Source: ZC4RG30 sp046347045 | GTDB lineage: Bacteria > Pseudomonadota > Gammaproteobacteria > Steroidobacterales > Steroidobacteraceae | Length of the DNA: 64,000 bases | Direction of reading: 5' to 3' | Assembly: GCA_046347045.1 (NCBI GenBank) | Contig: JAXMGX010000013.1 | Coordinates: 84,201-148,200 of the forward strand | Shown: one piece after another, positions 10,003 through 20,444 of the stretch | Layout: each line of letters opens with the position of its first letter | Position numbering within the stretch: the first letter of the stretch is position 1 | The notes under the pieces: generated by a model | The model's database searches: none | Seen by the model: the letters and a program-made list of their open reading frames with translations, nothing else | Told to the model about the DNA's origin: nothing | Translations under genes and position numbers: made by a program

Positions 10003-12252
10003 TCACGGCGCCAGACAACCAGAGGCCTCAGTGGCCCATACGCCCGCCCGCCATGCGCCCGATGCAGGTCGTTGCAAGCGGCCGTCGGCATGCAGTACCA
10101 GGCGCAGCTTTCCCAGTGTCGCCGTGGACCACAGCGGCGGTCCTCCGGTGTCGCGCGTTGCGCGCACTTTGCGCCAGCCCGCCGATTCCCATTCCGCATT
10201 CGACACGCTGGCCAGCGCCAGTGCAGCCGGCGCGGCGCTGGCAAGCACCCGGGCCGCGTCGTCGGCGCGACGCGGCAGCACCTGCAGCGACGCCGGATCG
10301 GCAAAGTCAATGACGCCGGTGCTGGCACGCGGCGGTGCCACCACCACCAGCCGGCCACCGGCACGCACACCATGCCAGCAGCCATCGGCCGTGGCATGCC
10401 GCGTGAAGCCGACGCCATCCCACTGCCACTGCCTGTCGATGCAGCCGGCAAGTCCGGGCGGCGCCCTGCCATTGCCCACGGCGGCTCCGGCAAGATGCAG
10501 GCGGGTACTCGCCATCGCCAGTGCCTTGAGCGAATCGCGGTCGGCGCGATCGAGCTGCATTTCGAGTGCAGCACTGCTGCGCGCGAGCTCCGGCAGCACC
10601 GCGCGCTCGAAGCGCTGCCCCGCGGTGCCGAAACCCTCGCCCGTGCCCAGCAGCAACTGATGATGCGCGGTACGCAGCAGCACGGCCCGCGACGCGCCCA
10701 CATCGAACATCACCAGCTCCAGGCTGCCCGGCGCCACGCGCGGGGGCCGAGGCAGGAAGCCGGCGCACAGAAGCAGCGCGGCGCCCAACCGCATCGTCAC
10801 CGGCACCGGCGCCAGCACCAGCACCACCGCCGGCACAGCCAGCAGCAACCACAGCACCGGAGCCTCGGCATTCCACAGCGCGCCCGGGAGTTCAGATGCC
10901 CTCACCAGCCAGGGCCAGGACTGCTGCGCCACCCAGGCGGCCAGGTCCACCAGATGATCGGCACCCCACTGCGCTGCCGCCAGCGGCACCAGGTACAGCG
11001 CGGTGGCCACCAGCACCGGCGGCACCAGCGCGAAGGTGAACAGCGGAATGGCTGCGGCATTCACCAGCGGACCCACGGCCGAAAAGCTGCCGAACAGCGC
11101 CGCCGTGAGCGGCAGCAGCGCCACGGTCACCACCCATTGCACCAGCGCCGCGGCGCGCAGCGATCCGGGCGCCTGCACACGGCCACCGGCCAGCAGGATG
11201 ATCGCCACTACCGCGCCGAATGACAGCCACAGTCCGGCGCCGAGCACTGCCAGCGGATCGAAGACCAGCACGGCCACCAGCGCCGCGGCCACGCTCCACA
11301 GTGGCGCTACGTGGCGGCCGCAACCGCGGGCGACCAGGAACGCGCTGAGCATGAGCGCGGTGCGCTGCGCCGGCACCGAGAATCCCGACAGCAGCGCATA
11401 GGCGAAGGCCAGCACCACACCCACCACTGCAGCGAAGGCCTCCCGCCGGCAGCGGGCTGCAAGCCATGCGCAGCGGCGCCACGACGCCCGGGCCAGGGCC
11501 ATGCACAGCAGCGCAAAGAACGTGACGTGCATGCCCGAGATGGCCACCAGGTGCGTGATGCCCGTGGCGCTGAACACCCGCCACTGCAATGCCGACACAT
11601 CGCCGGTGACGCCTACGGCCAGCGCCGCCAGCAGTGCCGCGGTCGATGCATCCAGCACGCGCTGCTGGATGCGGTCGGCCACCTTGAGACGCAGTCCGTC
11701 GATGGATGCGGCTGCCGGTTGCAGCCGGCGATTCAACGGGGATTCGCGCAGGCGCGCGCTGGCGCTGACATGATCGCGCAGCAGCGCGCGGCGCCGTTCG
11801 CCGGCGGCAGGACCGGCCGCAGGCGTGTCGAACTGCAGCAGCAACTGCCAGCGCTCGCCGCTGGCGGGGGCAGCGCTGCCGGCATGCGATATGCGCACGC
11901 GCAGCGGCTTGCGCCGCGGCGCGGATACCGGCTCCACCCAGGCGTCGTATTGCCAACCGGCGCGCTGCGGCACGGGTATCGTCTCGATGCGCGCGACGAC
12001 CAGCCGCCGCTCGCCGCAGTCGAGGGGCGCGGTCAGCACGCGCGTTGCCGCGCAGTGCGCGAGCACGAACCCCGTGAGCATCGCCAGCGCCGCGCTGCGC
12101 GAGCCCGTGATCAACGCCAGCAGCGCGGGCAGCGCAAGGCCGAGCATCGTGCCCGGCTGCCAGTCGAAGGGCAGCGCGAGCGCAATGAGAATTCCTCCCA
12201 GCAAGCCCAGCGCCACGGCGATCATCGCGATGCCGCCGGAAGGCAGGCGCAA
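10003..12252 (-). CDS. comEC: ComEC/Rec2 family DNA internalization protein with degenerate lactamase-like domain
   Basis: 749-residue polytopic membrane protein. An N-terminal hydrophobic region and DUF4131-like part precede the competence domain with HLVAISGMHVTFFALL (conserved ISG.H motif), LSGFSVPAQRTALML and many helices. It would form the channel importing single-stranded DNA. The C-terminal domain (from about residue 510) aligns with the ComEC metallo-beta-lactamase fold, but the usual HADxDH metal motif reads LDRADRDS (about 567-574) and DVGQGD reads DVGASR, so nuclease activity is probably lost. It is divergent from the DUF2062 gene with only 33 bases between. Confidence 0.88.
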   Translation of the reverse strand: MRLPSGGIAMIAVALGLLGGILIALALPFDWQPGTMLGLALPALLALITGSRSAALAMLTGFVLAHCAATRVLTAPLDCGERRLVVARIETIPVPQRAGWQYDAWVEPVSAPRRKPLRVRISHAGSAAPASGERWQLLLQFDTPAAGPAAGERRRALLRDHVSASARLRESPLNRRLQPAAASIDGLRLKVADRIQQRVLDASTAALLAALAVGVTGDVSALQWRVFSATGITHLVAISGMHVTFFALLCMALARASWRRCAWLAARCRREAFAAVVGVVLAFAYALLSGFSVPAQRTALMLSAFLVARGCGRHVAPLWSVAAALVAVLVFDPLAVLGAGLWLSFGAVVAIILLAGGRVQAPGSLRAAALVQWVVTVALLPLTAALFGSFSAVGPLVNAAAIPLFTFALVPPVLVATALYLVPLAAAQWGADHLVDLAAWVAQQSWPWLVRASELPGALWNAEAPVLWLLLAVPAVVLVLAPVPVTMRLGAALLLCAGFLPRPPRVAPGSLELVMFDVGASRAVLLRTAHHQLLLGTGEGFGTAGQRFERAVLPELARSSAALEMQLDRADRDSLKALAMASTRLHLAGAAVGNGRAPPGLAGCIDRQWQWDGVGFTRHATADGCWHGVRAGGRLVVVAPPRASTGVIDFADPASLQVLPRRADDAARVLASAAPAALALASVSNAEWESAGWRKVRATRDTGGPPLWSTATLGKLRLVLHADGRLQRPASGAWRAGVWATEASGCLAP

Positions 12253-12285
12253 GCAGTGATGCGGCCTGCTACAGTTCGCCCCCCG

Positions 12286-12793
12286 ATGCCCCGTGAATTC
12301 TTCCGCAAGTTCCAGCCCATTGCCGCGCGGCTGCGCGGTCGCTGGTATTTCCGCCTGCTGGGCCCGCGCATCACCGATCCCCGGCTATGGGGGCTGAACC
12401 GCCGCGCCATCACCGCGGCCTTCGGCACCGGTATCGCCATTGCCTTCATTCCCCTGCCCGTGCACCTGCTGCTGGGGCTGGCCGCGGCGGTGATCTGGCG
12501 GCTGAACATCCCCGCGATGGTGGGCACGCTGCTGTTGCTGAACCCGCTGACGGCCGTGCCCGTGTACTACGCGGCCTATCGCGTGGGCGCGCTGATACTG
12601 CGGGTGCCGCATGGCCAGTTCGCCTTCGAGCTGAGCTGGAACTGGCTGCAGAACGGGCTGGGCAGCGTCTGGAAGCCCTTCCTGCTCGGCTGCCTGGTCT
12701 GCGCAGTGGTCGGCGGCTACCTGGCGTATCGACTGCTGGAGCTGGCCTGGCGCTACAGCACAGTCAGCAGGCTAAACGCGCGCCGCAACGCGG

Positions 12794-12807
<14 letters not shown>
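12286..12807 (+). CDS. DUF2062 domain-containing membrane protein
   Basis: 173 residues of the DUF2062 family: IAFIPLPVHLLLGLAAAVIW and LNPLTAVPVYYAAYRVG are characteristic, with two or three membrane helices and a final hydrophobic segment (FLLGCLVCAVVGGYLAY). Function is unknown. The ATG at 12286 starts MPREFFRKF; a TACAGT -10-like box at 12270-12275 leaves almost no 5' leader. The 3' end overlaps the convergent lolD by 14 bases. Confidence 0.82.
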
Positions 12808-13481
<674 letters not shown>

Positions 13482-13489
<8 letters not shown>

Positions 13490-14741
13490 GGCGCAGCACC
13501 TCGGCCGGCGCCAGCCGCGATGCCCGCCAGGCCGGATACACGGTGGCGACGATGCACAGCAGCAGCGCGACGATGCTCACTCGCGCCACATCGGCAAGCC
13601 GCACCTGCGCGGGAAGATCGCTCATGAAATACACCTTTGCATCGAGGAAATGCGTCCCGGTCAACGCCTCGAGTCCGTGGATCAGCGACTCGAGGTTCAT
13701 TGCCAGCAGCGCACCGAGGATTATCCCCGCCAGCACACCGGCAAGCCCGATCATCACGCCCTGCACCAGGAACACCGCCTGCACATTGCGCGGCGCCGCG
13801 CCCAGCGTGCGCAGGATGGCGATGTCCTGGGATTTGTCCTTCACCACCATCACCAGCGTGGCCACGATGTTGAACGCGGCCATGGCCACGATGAGCGACA
13901 GGATCACGAACAGCATCGACTTGGTCATCTGGATGGACCTGAAGAAGTTCGGATGGATGCGCGTCCAGTCGCTGACGAAGTAGCCACCACCCATGTCCAC
14001 CGCGAGCTGTCGCACCAGCGCCGGCGCCTGCAGCGGATCGGCCAGCGCCAGGCGGATGCCCGTCACGGCGTCCCCGAGCCGGTACAGCTTCGCGGCATCG
14101 GCCACATGCAGCAGCGCCAGGCCCCGGTCGTACTCGTACATGCCCGAGTGGAAGATGCCGGTGACGGTGAAGCGCCGCATGCGCGGCACCAGGCCGGCGG
14201 GCGTCACCGTGCCTTCCGGCGCGATGACCACCACCGTGCCACCGACTGCCACGTGCAACTCCTGCGCCAGTGCATCGCCCAGCACGATGCCGTAACCACC
14301 AGCCTGGAGCGAATCGAGCCTGCCTTGCACCAGCGAGCGGCCGATGCCGACGATGGCCTCTTCCTGCAGAGGATCGATGCCGCGCAACTGCGTGCCGGCC
14401 AGGTGCGTACCGGCGGACAGCATGGCGCGCGCCTCGATGTACGGCGCCGCGCCGGTGACGCCGGGCATGGCCGCCGCGCGCTGCTGCACGCGGCGCCAGT
14501 CCGGCAGCGGCCCTTCCAGCCCCATCAGCGTGGCATGCGAGGTGACGCTGAGGATGCGCGCGCGCAGCTCGCCCTCGAAACCATTCATCACCGACATCAC
14601 CACCAGCAGCACGGCCACTCCGAGCGCAAGCCCCACCACGCTGATCACGGTGATGAACGACAGGAAACCCCGCGCATTGCCGGAACGCAGGTACCGCGTT
14701 CCCACCAGCCATTCATAGCGTTCGCGCGCCGCAGTCATCAT
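13482..14741 (-). CDS. lolE: Lipoprotein-releasing ABC transporter permease, LolC/LolE family (second copy)
   Basis: 419-residue permease with an N-terminal helix (FLSFITVISVVGLALGVAVL, then MSVMNGFEGELRARIL), a large periplasmic domain and three C-terminal helices including NIVATLVMVVKDKSQDIAILRTLGA, the LolC/E/FtsX signature. The ATG at 14741 overlaps the stop of the preceding permease (ATGA); a much longer in-frame extension is rejected because it reads through that gene. Assignment as LolE rather than LolC is a guess from gene order. Confidence 0.85.
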
Positions 14742-15994
14742 TCGTACCGCAGTGCTTCGGCTGGCGGCGTGGCCGCCGCGCGGCGCGCCGGATACACCGT
14801 GGCCAGCGCGGTGACGGCCAGCGCGCACAGCGCCACCAGCACCACGTCCATGGCATGCGGCTCGGAAGGCACCTGCGTGATGTAGTACACGTCCGAGTCG
14901 AACACCTCGAGGCCGAACGCGCGGCCGAGGAATCCGAGGATGGGTCCGACGTTGCATGCGATGGCCATGCCGAGCAGCACGCCACCCACCACGCCGGCCC
15001 AGCCGATGACCAGCCCCTGCACCACGAACACCCGCGCCATGGTGCCCGGCTCCGCGCCCAGCGTGCGCAGGATGGCGATGTCGGTGCGCTTGTCGGTGAC
15101 CACCATCACCAGCATGGCCACGATGTTGAAGGCCGCCACACCCACCACCAGCAGCAGGATCAGCGCCATCATCGTCTTCTCGATGCGGATCGCGCGGAAG
15201 TAGCTGGCGTGCTCCTGGGTCCAGTCCGATACCACGACGCCGTGACCATCCGCGCCGCGGTCCTGCGGCGGCAGCGCCGCACGGATCCGCGCGGCGGTGG
15301 CCGGCGCATCCAGCGCATCGGGCACCTGCACGGCAAGGCCCACGGAGCCGCTGCGCGCGGCGCCCAGCGCCAGCAGCGTGTCCGGGGTGGCGAAGGCCAG
15401 CGAGCCGTCGTGTTCCTGCAATCCCGCCTCGAAAATGGCCGCGACGGTGAATTCGCGCAGCCGCGCCTCGGGCAGTTCGGTGCCGGTCACGGTGGGCACC
15501 AGCACCGTGAGCGAGTCACCCACCGCCACGGCGAGCTGCTCGGCCACCTGCCGGCCGACGATGATGGCATCCGGCGCATCCAGCCCCGACACCTTGCCTT
15601 CCACCAGCAGCGTTGCCAGTTCCTCGCGCATGGCAGCACCGGCGGCGCGAAGCTGCAGGGGCAGCATCTCGGGCTGGCGCACGGCCAGCACCTGCAGCTC
15701 GGCATAGGGTTCGGCAGCCTTCACCCCCGCAACCTTCGCCACTATGGGCGCCAGCGCCTGCCAGTCGCGCGCAGGTTCATCCGGCGCGGACAGCCGCACC
15801 GGCGCCGACAGCGCCAGCAGCCGCGAGCGCAGTTCCGTCTCGAAACCGTTCATCACAGACAGGATGACGATCAGCGCCGCCACGCCGACGGCCACCCCGA
15901 GCAGCGACACCCAGGTGATGAACGAGACGAAGAAGCGGTGCGCGCGCGCGCCGGAATAACGCAGACCGATGAACAGTGGCAGGGGCTGGAACAT
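14738..15994 (-). CDS. lolC: Lipoprotein-releasing ABC transporter permease, LolC/LolE family (first copy)
   Basis: Paralogue of the next gene. It starts MFQPLPLFIGLRYSGARAHR, the classical LolC/LolE N-terminus; an ATG 12 bases upstream (MPAPM) is an alternative start. It has a helix plus ILSVMNGFETELRSRLLALS, a periplasmic domain and a C-terminal region with MLVMVVTDKRTDIAILRTLG and three helices. With LolD it makes a heteromeric exporter. Order permease-permease-ATPase differs from E. coli lolC-lolD-lolE. The LolC/LolE distinction is uncertain. Confidence 0.85.
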   Translation of the reverse strand: MFQPLPLFIGLRYSGARAHRFFVSFITWVSLLGVAVGVAALIVILSVMNGFETELRSRLLALSAPVRLSAPDEPARDWQALAPIVAKVAGVKAAEPYAELQVLAVRQPEMLPLQLRAAGAAMREELATLLVEGKVSGLDAPDAIIVGRQVAEQLAVAVGDSLTVLVPTVTGTELPEARLREFTVAAIFEAGLQEHDGSLAFATPDTLLALGAARSGSVGLAVQVPDALDAPATAARIRAALPPQDRGADGHGVVVSDWTQEHASYFRAIRIEKTMMALILLLVVGVAAFNIVAMLVMVVTDKRTDIAILRTLGAEPGTMARVFVVQGLVIGWAGVVGGVLLGMAIACNVGPILGFLGRAFGLEVFDSDVYYITQVPSEPHAMDVVLVALCALAVTALATVYPARRAAATPPAEALRYE

Positions 15995-16094
15995 GGGCGC
16001 AGGCATTCTTGCATGGCGCGGTGAAATAGCGACGCAATTCACGTTTTGCCTGGCCGCCGCCGGCCTGGGGGTTCGTCCGGGCCGCGCGGCGCGT

Positions 16095-16100
16095 TATAGT
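16095..16100 (+). promoter_or_regulatory. TATAGT -10 box with six bases to the start codon
   Basis: TATAGT (5 of 6 to consensus) ends six bases before the ATG at 16107, which would place transcription start at or next to the ATG, a leaderless arrangement. The -35 region (TTCGTC at 17-base spacing) is weak. The csiV-like gene has the same geometry. Confidence 0.4.
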
Positions 16101-16106
16101 CAAGCC

Positions 16107-16379
16107 ATGAAACGCTCGCTGGCTCTGTTGCTGGCCCTTGCGGCCACTCCCCTCGTCGCCGAGACGCTGGTCGTGGATTCACAGGTGCAGGTTGCCCCCG
16201 TTTCCCGGGAACTGCCCCGGCGCGGCGCGACGATGAGCGCCGTCGAGACCCAGTTCGGCGCACCCAAGACCCGGCATGCAGCGGTGGGACGTCCGCCCAT
16301 CACCCGCTGGGACTACGACGGCTACAGCGTCTACTTCGAAGGCTCGCGCGTCATCCACGCGGTCGCCACCGGCGGCTGA
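16107..16379 (+). CDS. Small secreted protein of unknown function upstream of mfd
   Basis: 90 residues: a signal peptide (MKRSLALLLALAATPLVAE, likely cleaved after VAE or A18) and a short mature domain with MSAVETQFGAPKTRHAAVG, PPITRWDYDGYSVYFEGSR and VIHAVA. The pattern resembles small SmpA/OmlA (BamE-like) periplasmic proteins, but it has no lipobox. ATG at 16107 is supported by the signal peptide; the open frame to 15969 is noncoding. Role unknown. Confidence 0.78.
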   Translation: MKRSLALLLALAATPLVAETLVVDSQVQVAPVSRELPRRGATMSAVETQFGAPKTRHAAVGRPPITRWDYDGYSVYFEGSRVIHAVATGG

Positions 16380-16467
16380 CCCCGACCCTCCGTAGTCTTG
16401 CCATGCCGGTGCATCGGCGCGGGCACCCCGCTATGCTGCGCGACCCCACGCGCCGCATTTGCCCTCG

Positions 16468-19400
16468 ATGTATCCGACCGATGCCCTGCCCCTGCCTGAT
16501 GCCGCGCAACCGCTGCGCCGATGGCCGCGGGGATCGACCAGCGCGCAGGCATTGGCGCTGTCCCAGGCCGCCGCCGCGGACGCACGTCCCTGGGTGGTGG
16601 TGGCCAGCGATGCGCGCGCGCTCGACCAGTTGCAGCGCTCGCTCACTTTCTTCCTGGACGGCGCGGCGCCCATCCTGCACCTGCCGGACTGGGAAGTCCT
16701 GCCCTACGAGCAGTTCTCGCCGCTTCCCGATCTGGTGTCGGATCGCCTGGCGACGCTGTCCCGGCTGCCCCGGCTCGAGCGGGGAATCCTGCTGGTCAGC
16801 GCCGAGACGCTGCTGCAGCGCCTGCCGCCCACCGGCTACATAGAAGGACGCGCCTTCGACCTGGCGCAGGGTCAGCGCTTCTCGATGCGCGCCGTCAGCG
16901 AGCAGCTCGCCCGCGCCGGTTACCAGATGGTGGCGCAGGTGAGCGCCCCCGGCGAATTCGCGCTGCGCGGCTCGCTGTTCGATGTTTTCCCGATGGGCTA
17001 TGCGCAGCCACTGCGCATCGACCTGTTCGACGACAGCATCGACAGCATCCGCCACTTCGATCCGGACACGCAGCGCTCGCTCGACAAACTCGAGCAGCTC
17101 AAGCTGCTGCCCGCGCGCGAGATACCCCTGGACGAGGATGCCTGCCGCGAATTCCGCCGCCGCTATCGCACGCGCTTCGAGGGCGATCCCACGCGCTCGG
17201 CCATCTACCGTGGTCTCCGGCAGAACATCGCGCCGGCCGGCATCGAGTTCTACCTGCCGCTGTTCTTCGACGGCACCGCGACGCTGTTCGACTACCTGCC
17301 TCGCAATCCGGTGCTGGTGTTGCCCGAGGCGCTCGATGAGCGTCTTGCGCAGGTCTGGCAGGAAATCGCCGCGCGCTACGAAGACCAGCGCCACGACATC
17401 GAACACCCGGTGCTGGCGCCGGAGGAACTGTTCCTGCCACCGGCCGAGGCACTGCAGCGCACTGGCGCGCTGGCGCGGGTGGAATGGACCAACGCCAGTC
17501 CAGCAGGCGTGCACGCCGCGCCGGACATCCGGCTCGACACGCGCGCCGCACAACCGCTCGAACCTCTGGCCCGCTTCCTTGAAACGCATGCCGGCCGCGT
17601 GCTGCTGGCCGCTGATTCGCCGGGACGGCGCGAAGTGCTGCACGACCTGCTGCGCGCCGCCGGCCTTGCGCACGAACAGGTGGCCGGGTGGCGCGCCTTC
17701 CTGGTGTCGAAGTCGCGACTGTGCCTCGGCGTGGGCGCGGATGTCGGCGGCATCGCGCTCGATACGCCGCCGGTCACGCTGCTGGCCGATGGGGAACTGT
17801 TCGGCCGCCATGCGCAGCAGGAACGGCGCCGACGCCGGGCGCAGCTCGACCCGGCCGCCATCCTGCGCGATCTGCAGGATCTGTCCGCCGGCGCGCCGGT
17901 GGTGCACGCCGAATACGGTGTTGGCCGCTACGTGGGCCTGCAGCCCATGCAGGTGGCAGGCGAGGATGGCGAGTTCCTGGTGATCGAATACGCCGGCGGC
18001 GATCGCATCTATGTGCCGGTGAGCGCGCTGCACCAGGTCAACCGCTACACCGGCGCCGCGCCCGACGCGGCGCCGCTGCACAAGCTTGGGTCCGACCAGT
18101 GGGCCAAGGCACGCCGCCGGGCCAGCGAGCAGGTGCGCGACGTAGCCGCCGAACTGCTCGATCTGTACGCCCGCCGCCAGGCGCGCAAGGGCAGCGCGCT
18201 CACGGGCGATGAAGCCGAGTACCGCGCCTTCGCTGCGGCCTTCCCCTTCGAAGAGACCGCCGACCAGCGCGATGCCATCGCCGCGGTGCTGCGCGACATG
18301 AATTCCGAGCGGCCCATGGACCGCGTGGTCTGCGGTGACGTGGGCTTCGGCAAGACCGAGGTGGCCATGCGCGCCGCCTTCGTGGCCGTGCAGGCCGGCA
18401 AACAGGTGGTGGTGCTGGTGCCCACCACGCTGCTGGCGGAACAGCACGCCGGCAACTTCCGCGACCGCTTCGCTGATCTGCCGGTGCGCATCGAGTCGCT
18501 GTCGCGCTTCCGCTCGGCCGCGGCGTCGAAGGACATCCTCGCGCAACTCGAAGCCGGCAAGATCGACATCCTCGTGGCCACGCACCGGCTGCTGCATGCC
18601 GACGCGAAGTTCAGGAACCTCGGCCTCATCATCGTCGATGAGGAGCATCGCTTCGGCGTGCGCGACAAGGAGCGCCTGAAGGCGCTGCGTGCCGAGGTGC
18701 ACGTGCTGACGCTCACGGCGACGCCCATCCCGCGCACGCTGAACATGGCTCTCGGCGGCCTGCGCGAGCTGTCGCTGATCACCACACCGCCCGCGGGCCG
18801 CGTGGCCATCCGCACCACGGTGGCCGAGTGGCATGGACCTGCCATCCGCGAAGCCGTGCTGCGCGAGCTGCGTCGCGGCGGGCAGATCTATTTCGTGCAC
18901 AACGAAATCCAGGGCATCGAGAAGATCGCCGAGGAATTGAAGCGCATCGTGCCCGAAGCCAGCATCCGCGTGGGCCATGGCCAGATGCGCGAGCGCGACC
19001 TGGAACAGTTGATGGTGGATTTCTACCACCGGCGCTTCGACCTCCTGCTGTGCACGACGATCATCGAGAGCGGCATCGACGTGCCCACGGCCAATACCAT
19101 CCTCATCAACCAGGCCGACCGGCTGGGCCTGGCGCAACTGCACCAGCTGCGCGGCCGCGTGGGCCGCTCGCACCATCGCGCCTTCGCCTACCTGCTGGTG
19201 GCCTCGCGCAAGGCGCTGACGCAGGATGCGCAGCGGCGGCTCGAGGCCATCGAATCGCTGGAAGAGCTGGGCGCCGGCTTCGTGCTGGCCACGCATGATC
19301 TGGAGATCCGCGGCGCCGGCGAGTTCCTCGGCGAATCGCAGAGCGGTGAGCTCACCGAGGTGGGTCTGGCCATGTACCTCGACATGCTCGAGTCCGCGGT

Positions 19401-19890
19401 GCGCGCGCTGAAGAGCGGCGGCGATGCCGTCACCGGCGCACCACTGGCCGGCAATGCCGAGGTGAACCTGCACCTGCCCGCACTGCTGCCTGCCGACTAC
19501 GTGGACGATGTGCAGATGCGCCTCGCCCTCTACAAGCGCATCGCCGCCGCGCCGGATGCCCAGGCGCTCGACGACCTGCAGGCCGAGATCGGCGACCGTT
19601 TCGGCAATCTGCCGCCCGCAGCCACACAGCTCTTCCACAATGCGCGCCTGACGCAGCTCTGCCGCGCGCTGGGCATACGCCGTCTGGATGTGGCGACAGG
19701 TTCCAGCCACCTGGCGTTCGAGGAGAAGAATGCGGTCGATCCGGGCGCCGTCATCCGCCTGCTGCAGAAGGAACCGCGCGTGTATCGAATGGAGGGCCCG
19801 CTGAAGCTGCGCATCGCGCGGGGCGCGGAACCTGCCGCTCGCTTCGAGTTTGCCCAGCAACTGCTGGCCGCGCTGCGCAAGTCTGCCTAG
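16468..19890 (+). CDS. mfd: Transcription-repair coupling factor
   Basis: Translocase that removes stalled RNA polymerase at lesions and recruits UvrA. 1140 residues, near the family norm (about 1148). UvrB-homology region at the N-terminus (LPDWEVLPYEQFSPLPDLVSDR), RNA-polymerase interaction domain around AEYGVGRYVGL, helicase Walker A GDVGFGKTEVAMRAAF (about 624), DEEH box IIVDEEHRFGV (about 721) and TATPIPRTL, then the TRG and C-terminal D7 domain. ATG at 16468 is taken; an in-frame TTG nine bases upstream is possible. Confidence 0.96.
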   Translation: MYPTDALPLPDAAQPLRRWPRGSTSAQALALSQAAAADARPWVVVASDARALDQLQRSLTFFLDGAAPILHLPDWEVLPYEQFSPLPDLVSDRLATLSRLPRLERGILLVSAETLLQRLPPTGYIEGRAFDLAQGQRFSMRAVSEQLARAGYQMVAQVSAPGEFALRGSLFDVFPMGYAQPLRIDLFDDSIDSIRHFDPDTQRSLDKLEQLKLLPAREIPLDEDACREFRRRYRTRFEGDPTRSAIYRGLRQNIAPAGIEFYLPLFFDGTATLFDYLPRNPVLVLPEALDERLAQVWQEIAARYEDQRHDIEHPVLAPEELFLPPAEALQRTGALARVEWTNASPAGVHAAPDIRLDTRAAQPLEPLARFLETHAGRVLLAADSPGRREVLHDLLRAAGLAHEQVAGWRAFLVSKSRLCLGVGADVGGIALDTPPVTLLADGELFGRHAQQERRRRRAQLDPAAILRDLQDLSAGAPVVHAEYGVGRYVGLQPMQVAGEDGEFLVIEYAGGDRIYVPVSALHQVNRYTGAAPDAAPLHKLGSDQWAKARRRASEQVRDVAAELLDLYARRQARKGSALTGDEAEYRAFAAAFPFEETADQRDAIAAVLRDMNSERPMDRVVCGDVGFGKTEVAMRAAFVAVQAGKQVVVLVPTTLLAEQHAGNFRDRFADLPVRIESLSRFRSAAASKDILAQLEAGKIDILVATHRLLHADAKFRNLGLIIVDEEHRFGVRDKERLKALRAEVHVLTLTATPIPRTLNMALGGLRELSLITTPPAGRVAIRTTVAEWHGPAIREAVLRELRRGGQIYFVHNEIQGIEKIAEELKRIVPEASIRVGHGQMRERDLEQLMVDFYHRRFDLLLCTTIIESGIDVPTANTILINQADRLGLAQLHQLRGRVGRSHHRAFAYLLVASRKALTQDAQRRLEAIESLEELGAGFVLATHDLEIRGAGEFLGESQSGELTEVGLAMYLDMLESAVRALKSGGDAVTGAPLAGNAEVNLHLPALLPADYVDDVQMRLALYKRIAAAPDAQALDDLQAEIGDRFGNLPPAATQLFHNARLTQLCRALGIRRLDVATGSSHLAFEEKNAVDPGAVIRLLQKEPRVYRMEGPLKLRIARGAEPAARFEFAQQLLAALRKSA

Positions 19891-19893
19891 AAT
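19888..19893 (+). promoter_or_regulatory. TAGAAT -10 box overlapping the mfd stop, six bases before the csiV-like start
   Basis: TAGAAT (5 of 6 to consensus) overlaps the mfd stop codon and ends exactly six bases before the ATG at 19900, the same geometry as at 16095-16107. A weak TGGCCG stands at -35 with 17-base spacing. This could give a leaderless csiV-like mRNA independent of mfd. Confidence 0.38.
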
Positions 19894-19899
19894 CGGCTG

Positions 19900-20433
19900 A
19901 TGAACCGCCGCAACTTCCTGCGCTGGCCTGTGATGGGGCTGGCGCTGCTCGCGACCGGCCTGCCTGCCCTGCCGCAGCAGTCCTCCCGCTTCACCGTCGA
20001 GATCATCATTTTCCGCATCGACGGCGACACCAGCGGCGAGGATCCTTCGGCGGCCGTGGCGCTGAAGTCCACCACCGCCGGCGGGCCATCGGTATCGCCG
20101 GTGGCCACGCGCCGGCTGGCCAGCGCGGCCTCGAAGCTGCGTGCCGCTGGGGGCTACCGCGTCCTGGCGCACACCGCATGGTCGCAGGCAGCCTCCGGCT
20201 GGAATTCGCGCCGCGGCGTGTCGCTGTCGCAATTGGGTGTGAACGTGCCCGGCCTTTCGGGCACCGTGATACTCGAGCGCGGCCAGTTCCTGCACCTGGG
20301 ATTCGAGCTGAAGCTGGAAGAAGCCGGAAAGACGGTGGCGCTGGCGGAAATCCGCCGCGTGAAGCCCGATGAAACCCAGTACTACGACAATCCCCAGCTC
20401 GGGGTCATCGCGTTGGTGACCAGCGGCGGCTAG
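19900..20433 (+). CDS. csiV: CsiV-like peptidoglycan-binding periplasmic protein with Tat-type signal
   Basis: 177 residues. After the signal the mature part opens with FTVEIIIFRID, the hallmark of the CsiV family, and ends with RRVKPDETQYYDNPQLGVIALVT, also family-like. Location directly after mfd is the usual one. The N-terminus MNRRNFLRW has a twin-arginine RRxFL motif followed by a hydrophobic stretch, suggesting Tat export or a Tat-like Sec signal. CsiV in Vibrio is a septal peptidoglycan-binding division factor; that function is inferred here. The middle is shorter than in many homologues. Confidence 0.75.
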   Translation: MNRRNFLRWPVMGLALLATGLPALPQQSSRFTVEIIIFRIDGDTSGEDPSAAVALKSTTAGGPSVSPVATRRLASAASKLRAAGGYRVLAHTAWSQAASGWNSRRGVSLSQLGVNVPGLSGTVILERGQFLHLGFELKLEEAGKTVALAEIRRVKPDETQYYDNPQLGVIALVTSGG

Positions 20434-20444
20434 TCCGGGAAGCG

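Noticed and set aside
16351..20295. Minus-strand open frame of 1314 codons
   Set aside because: Shadow of mfd and the csiV-like gene; no recognisable motif and the same low-complexity composition.
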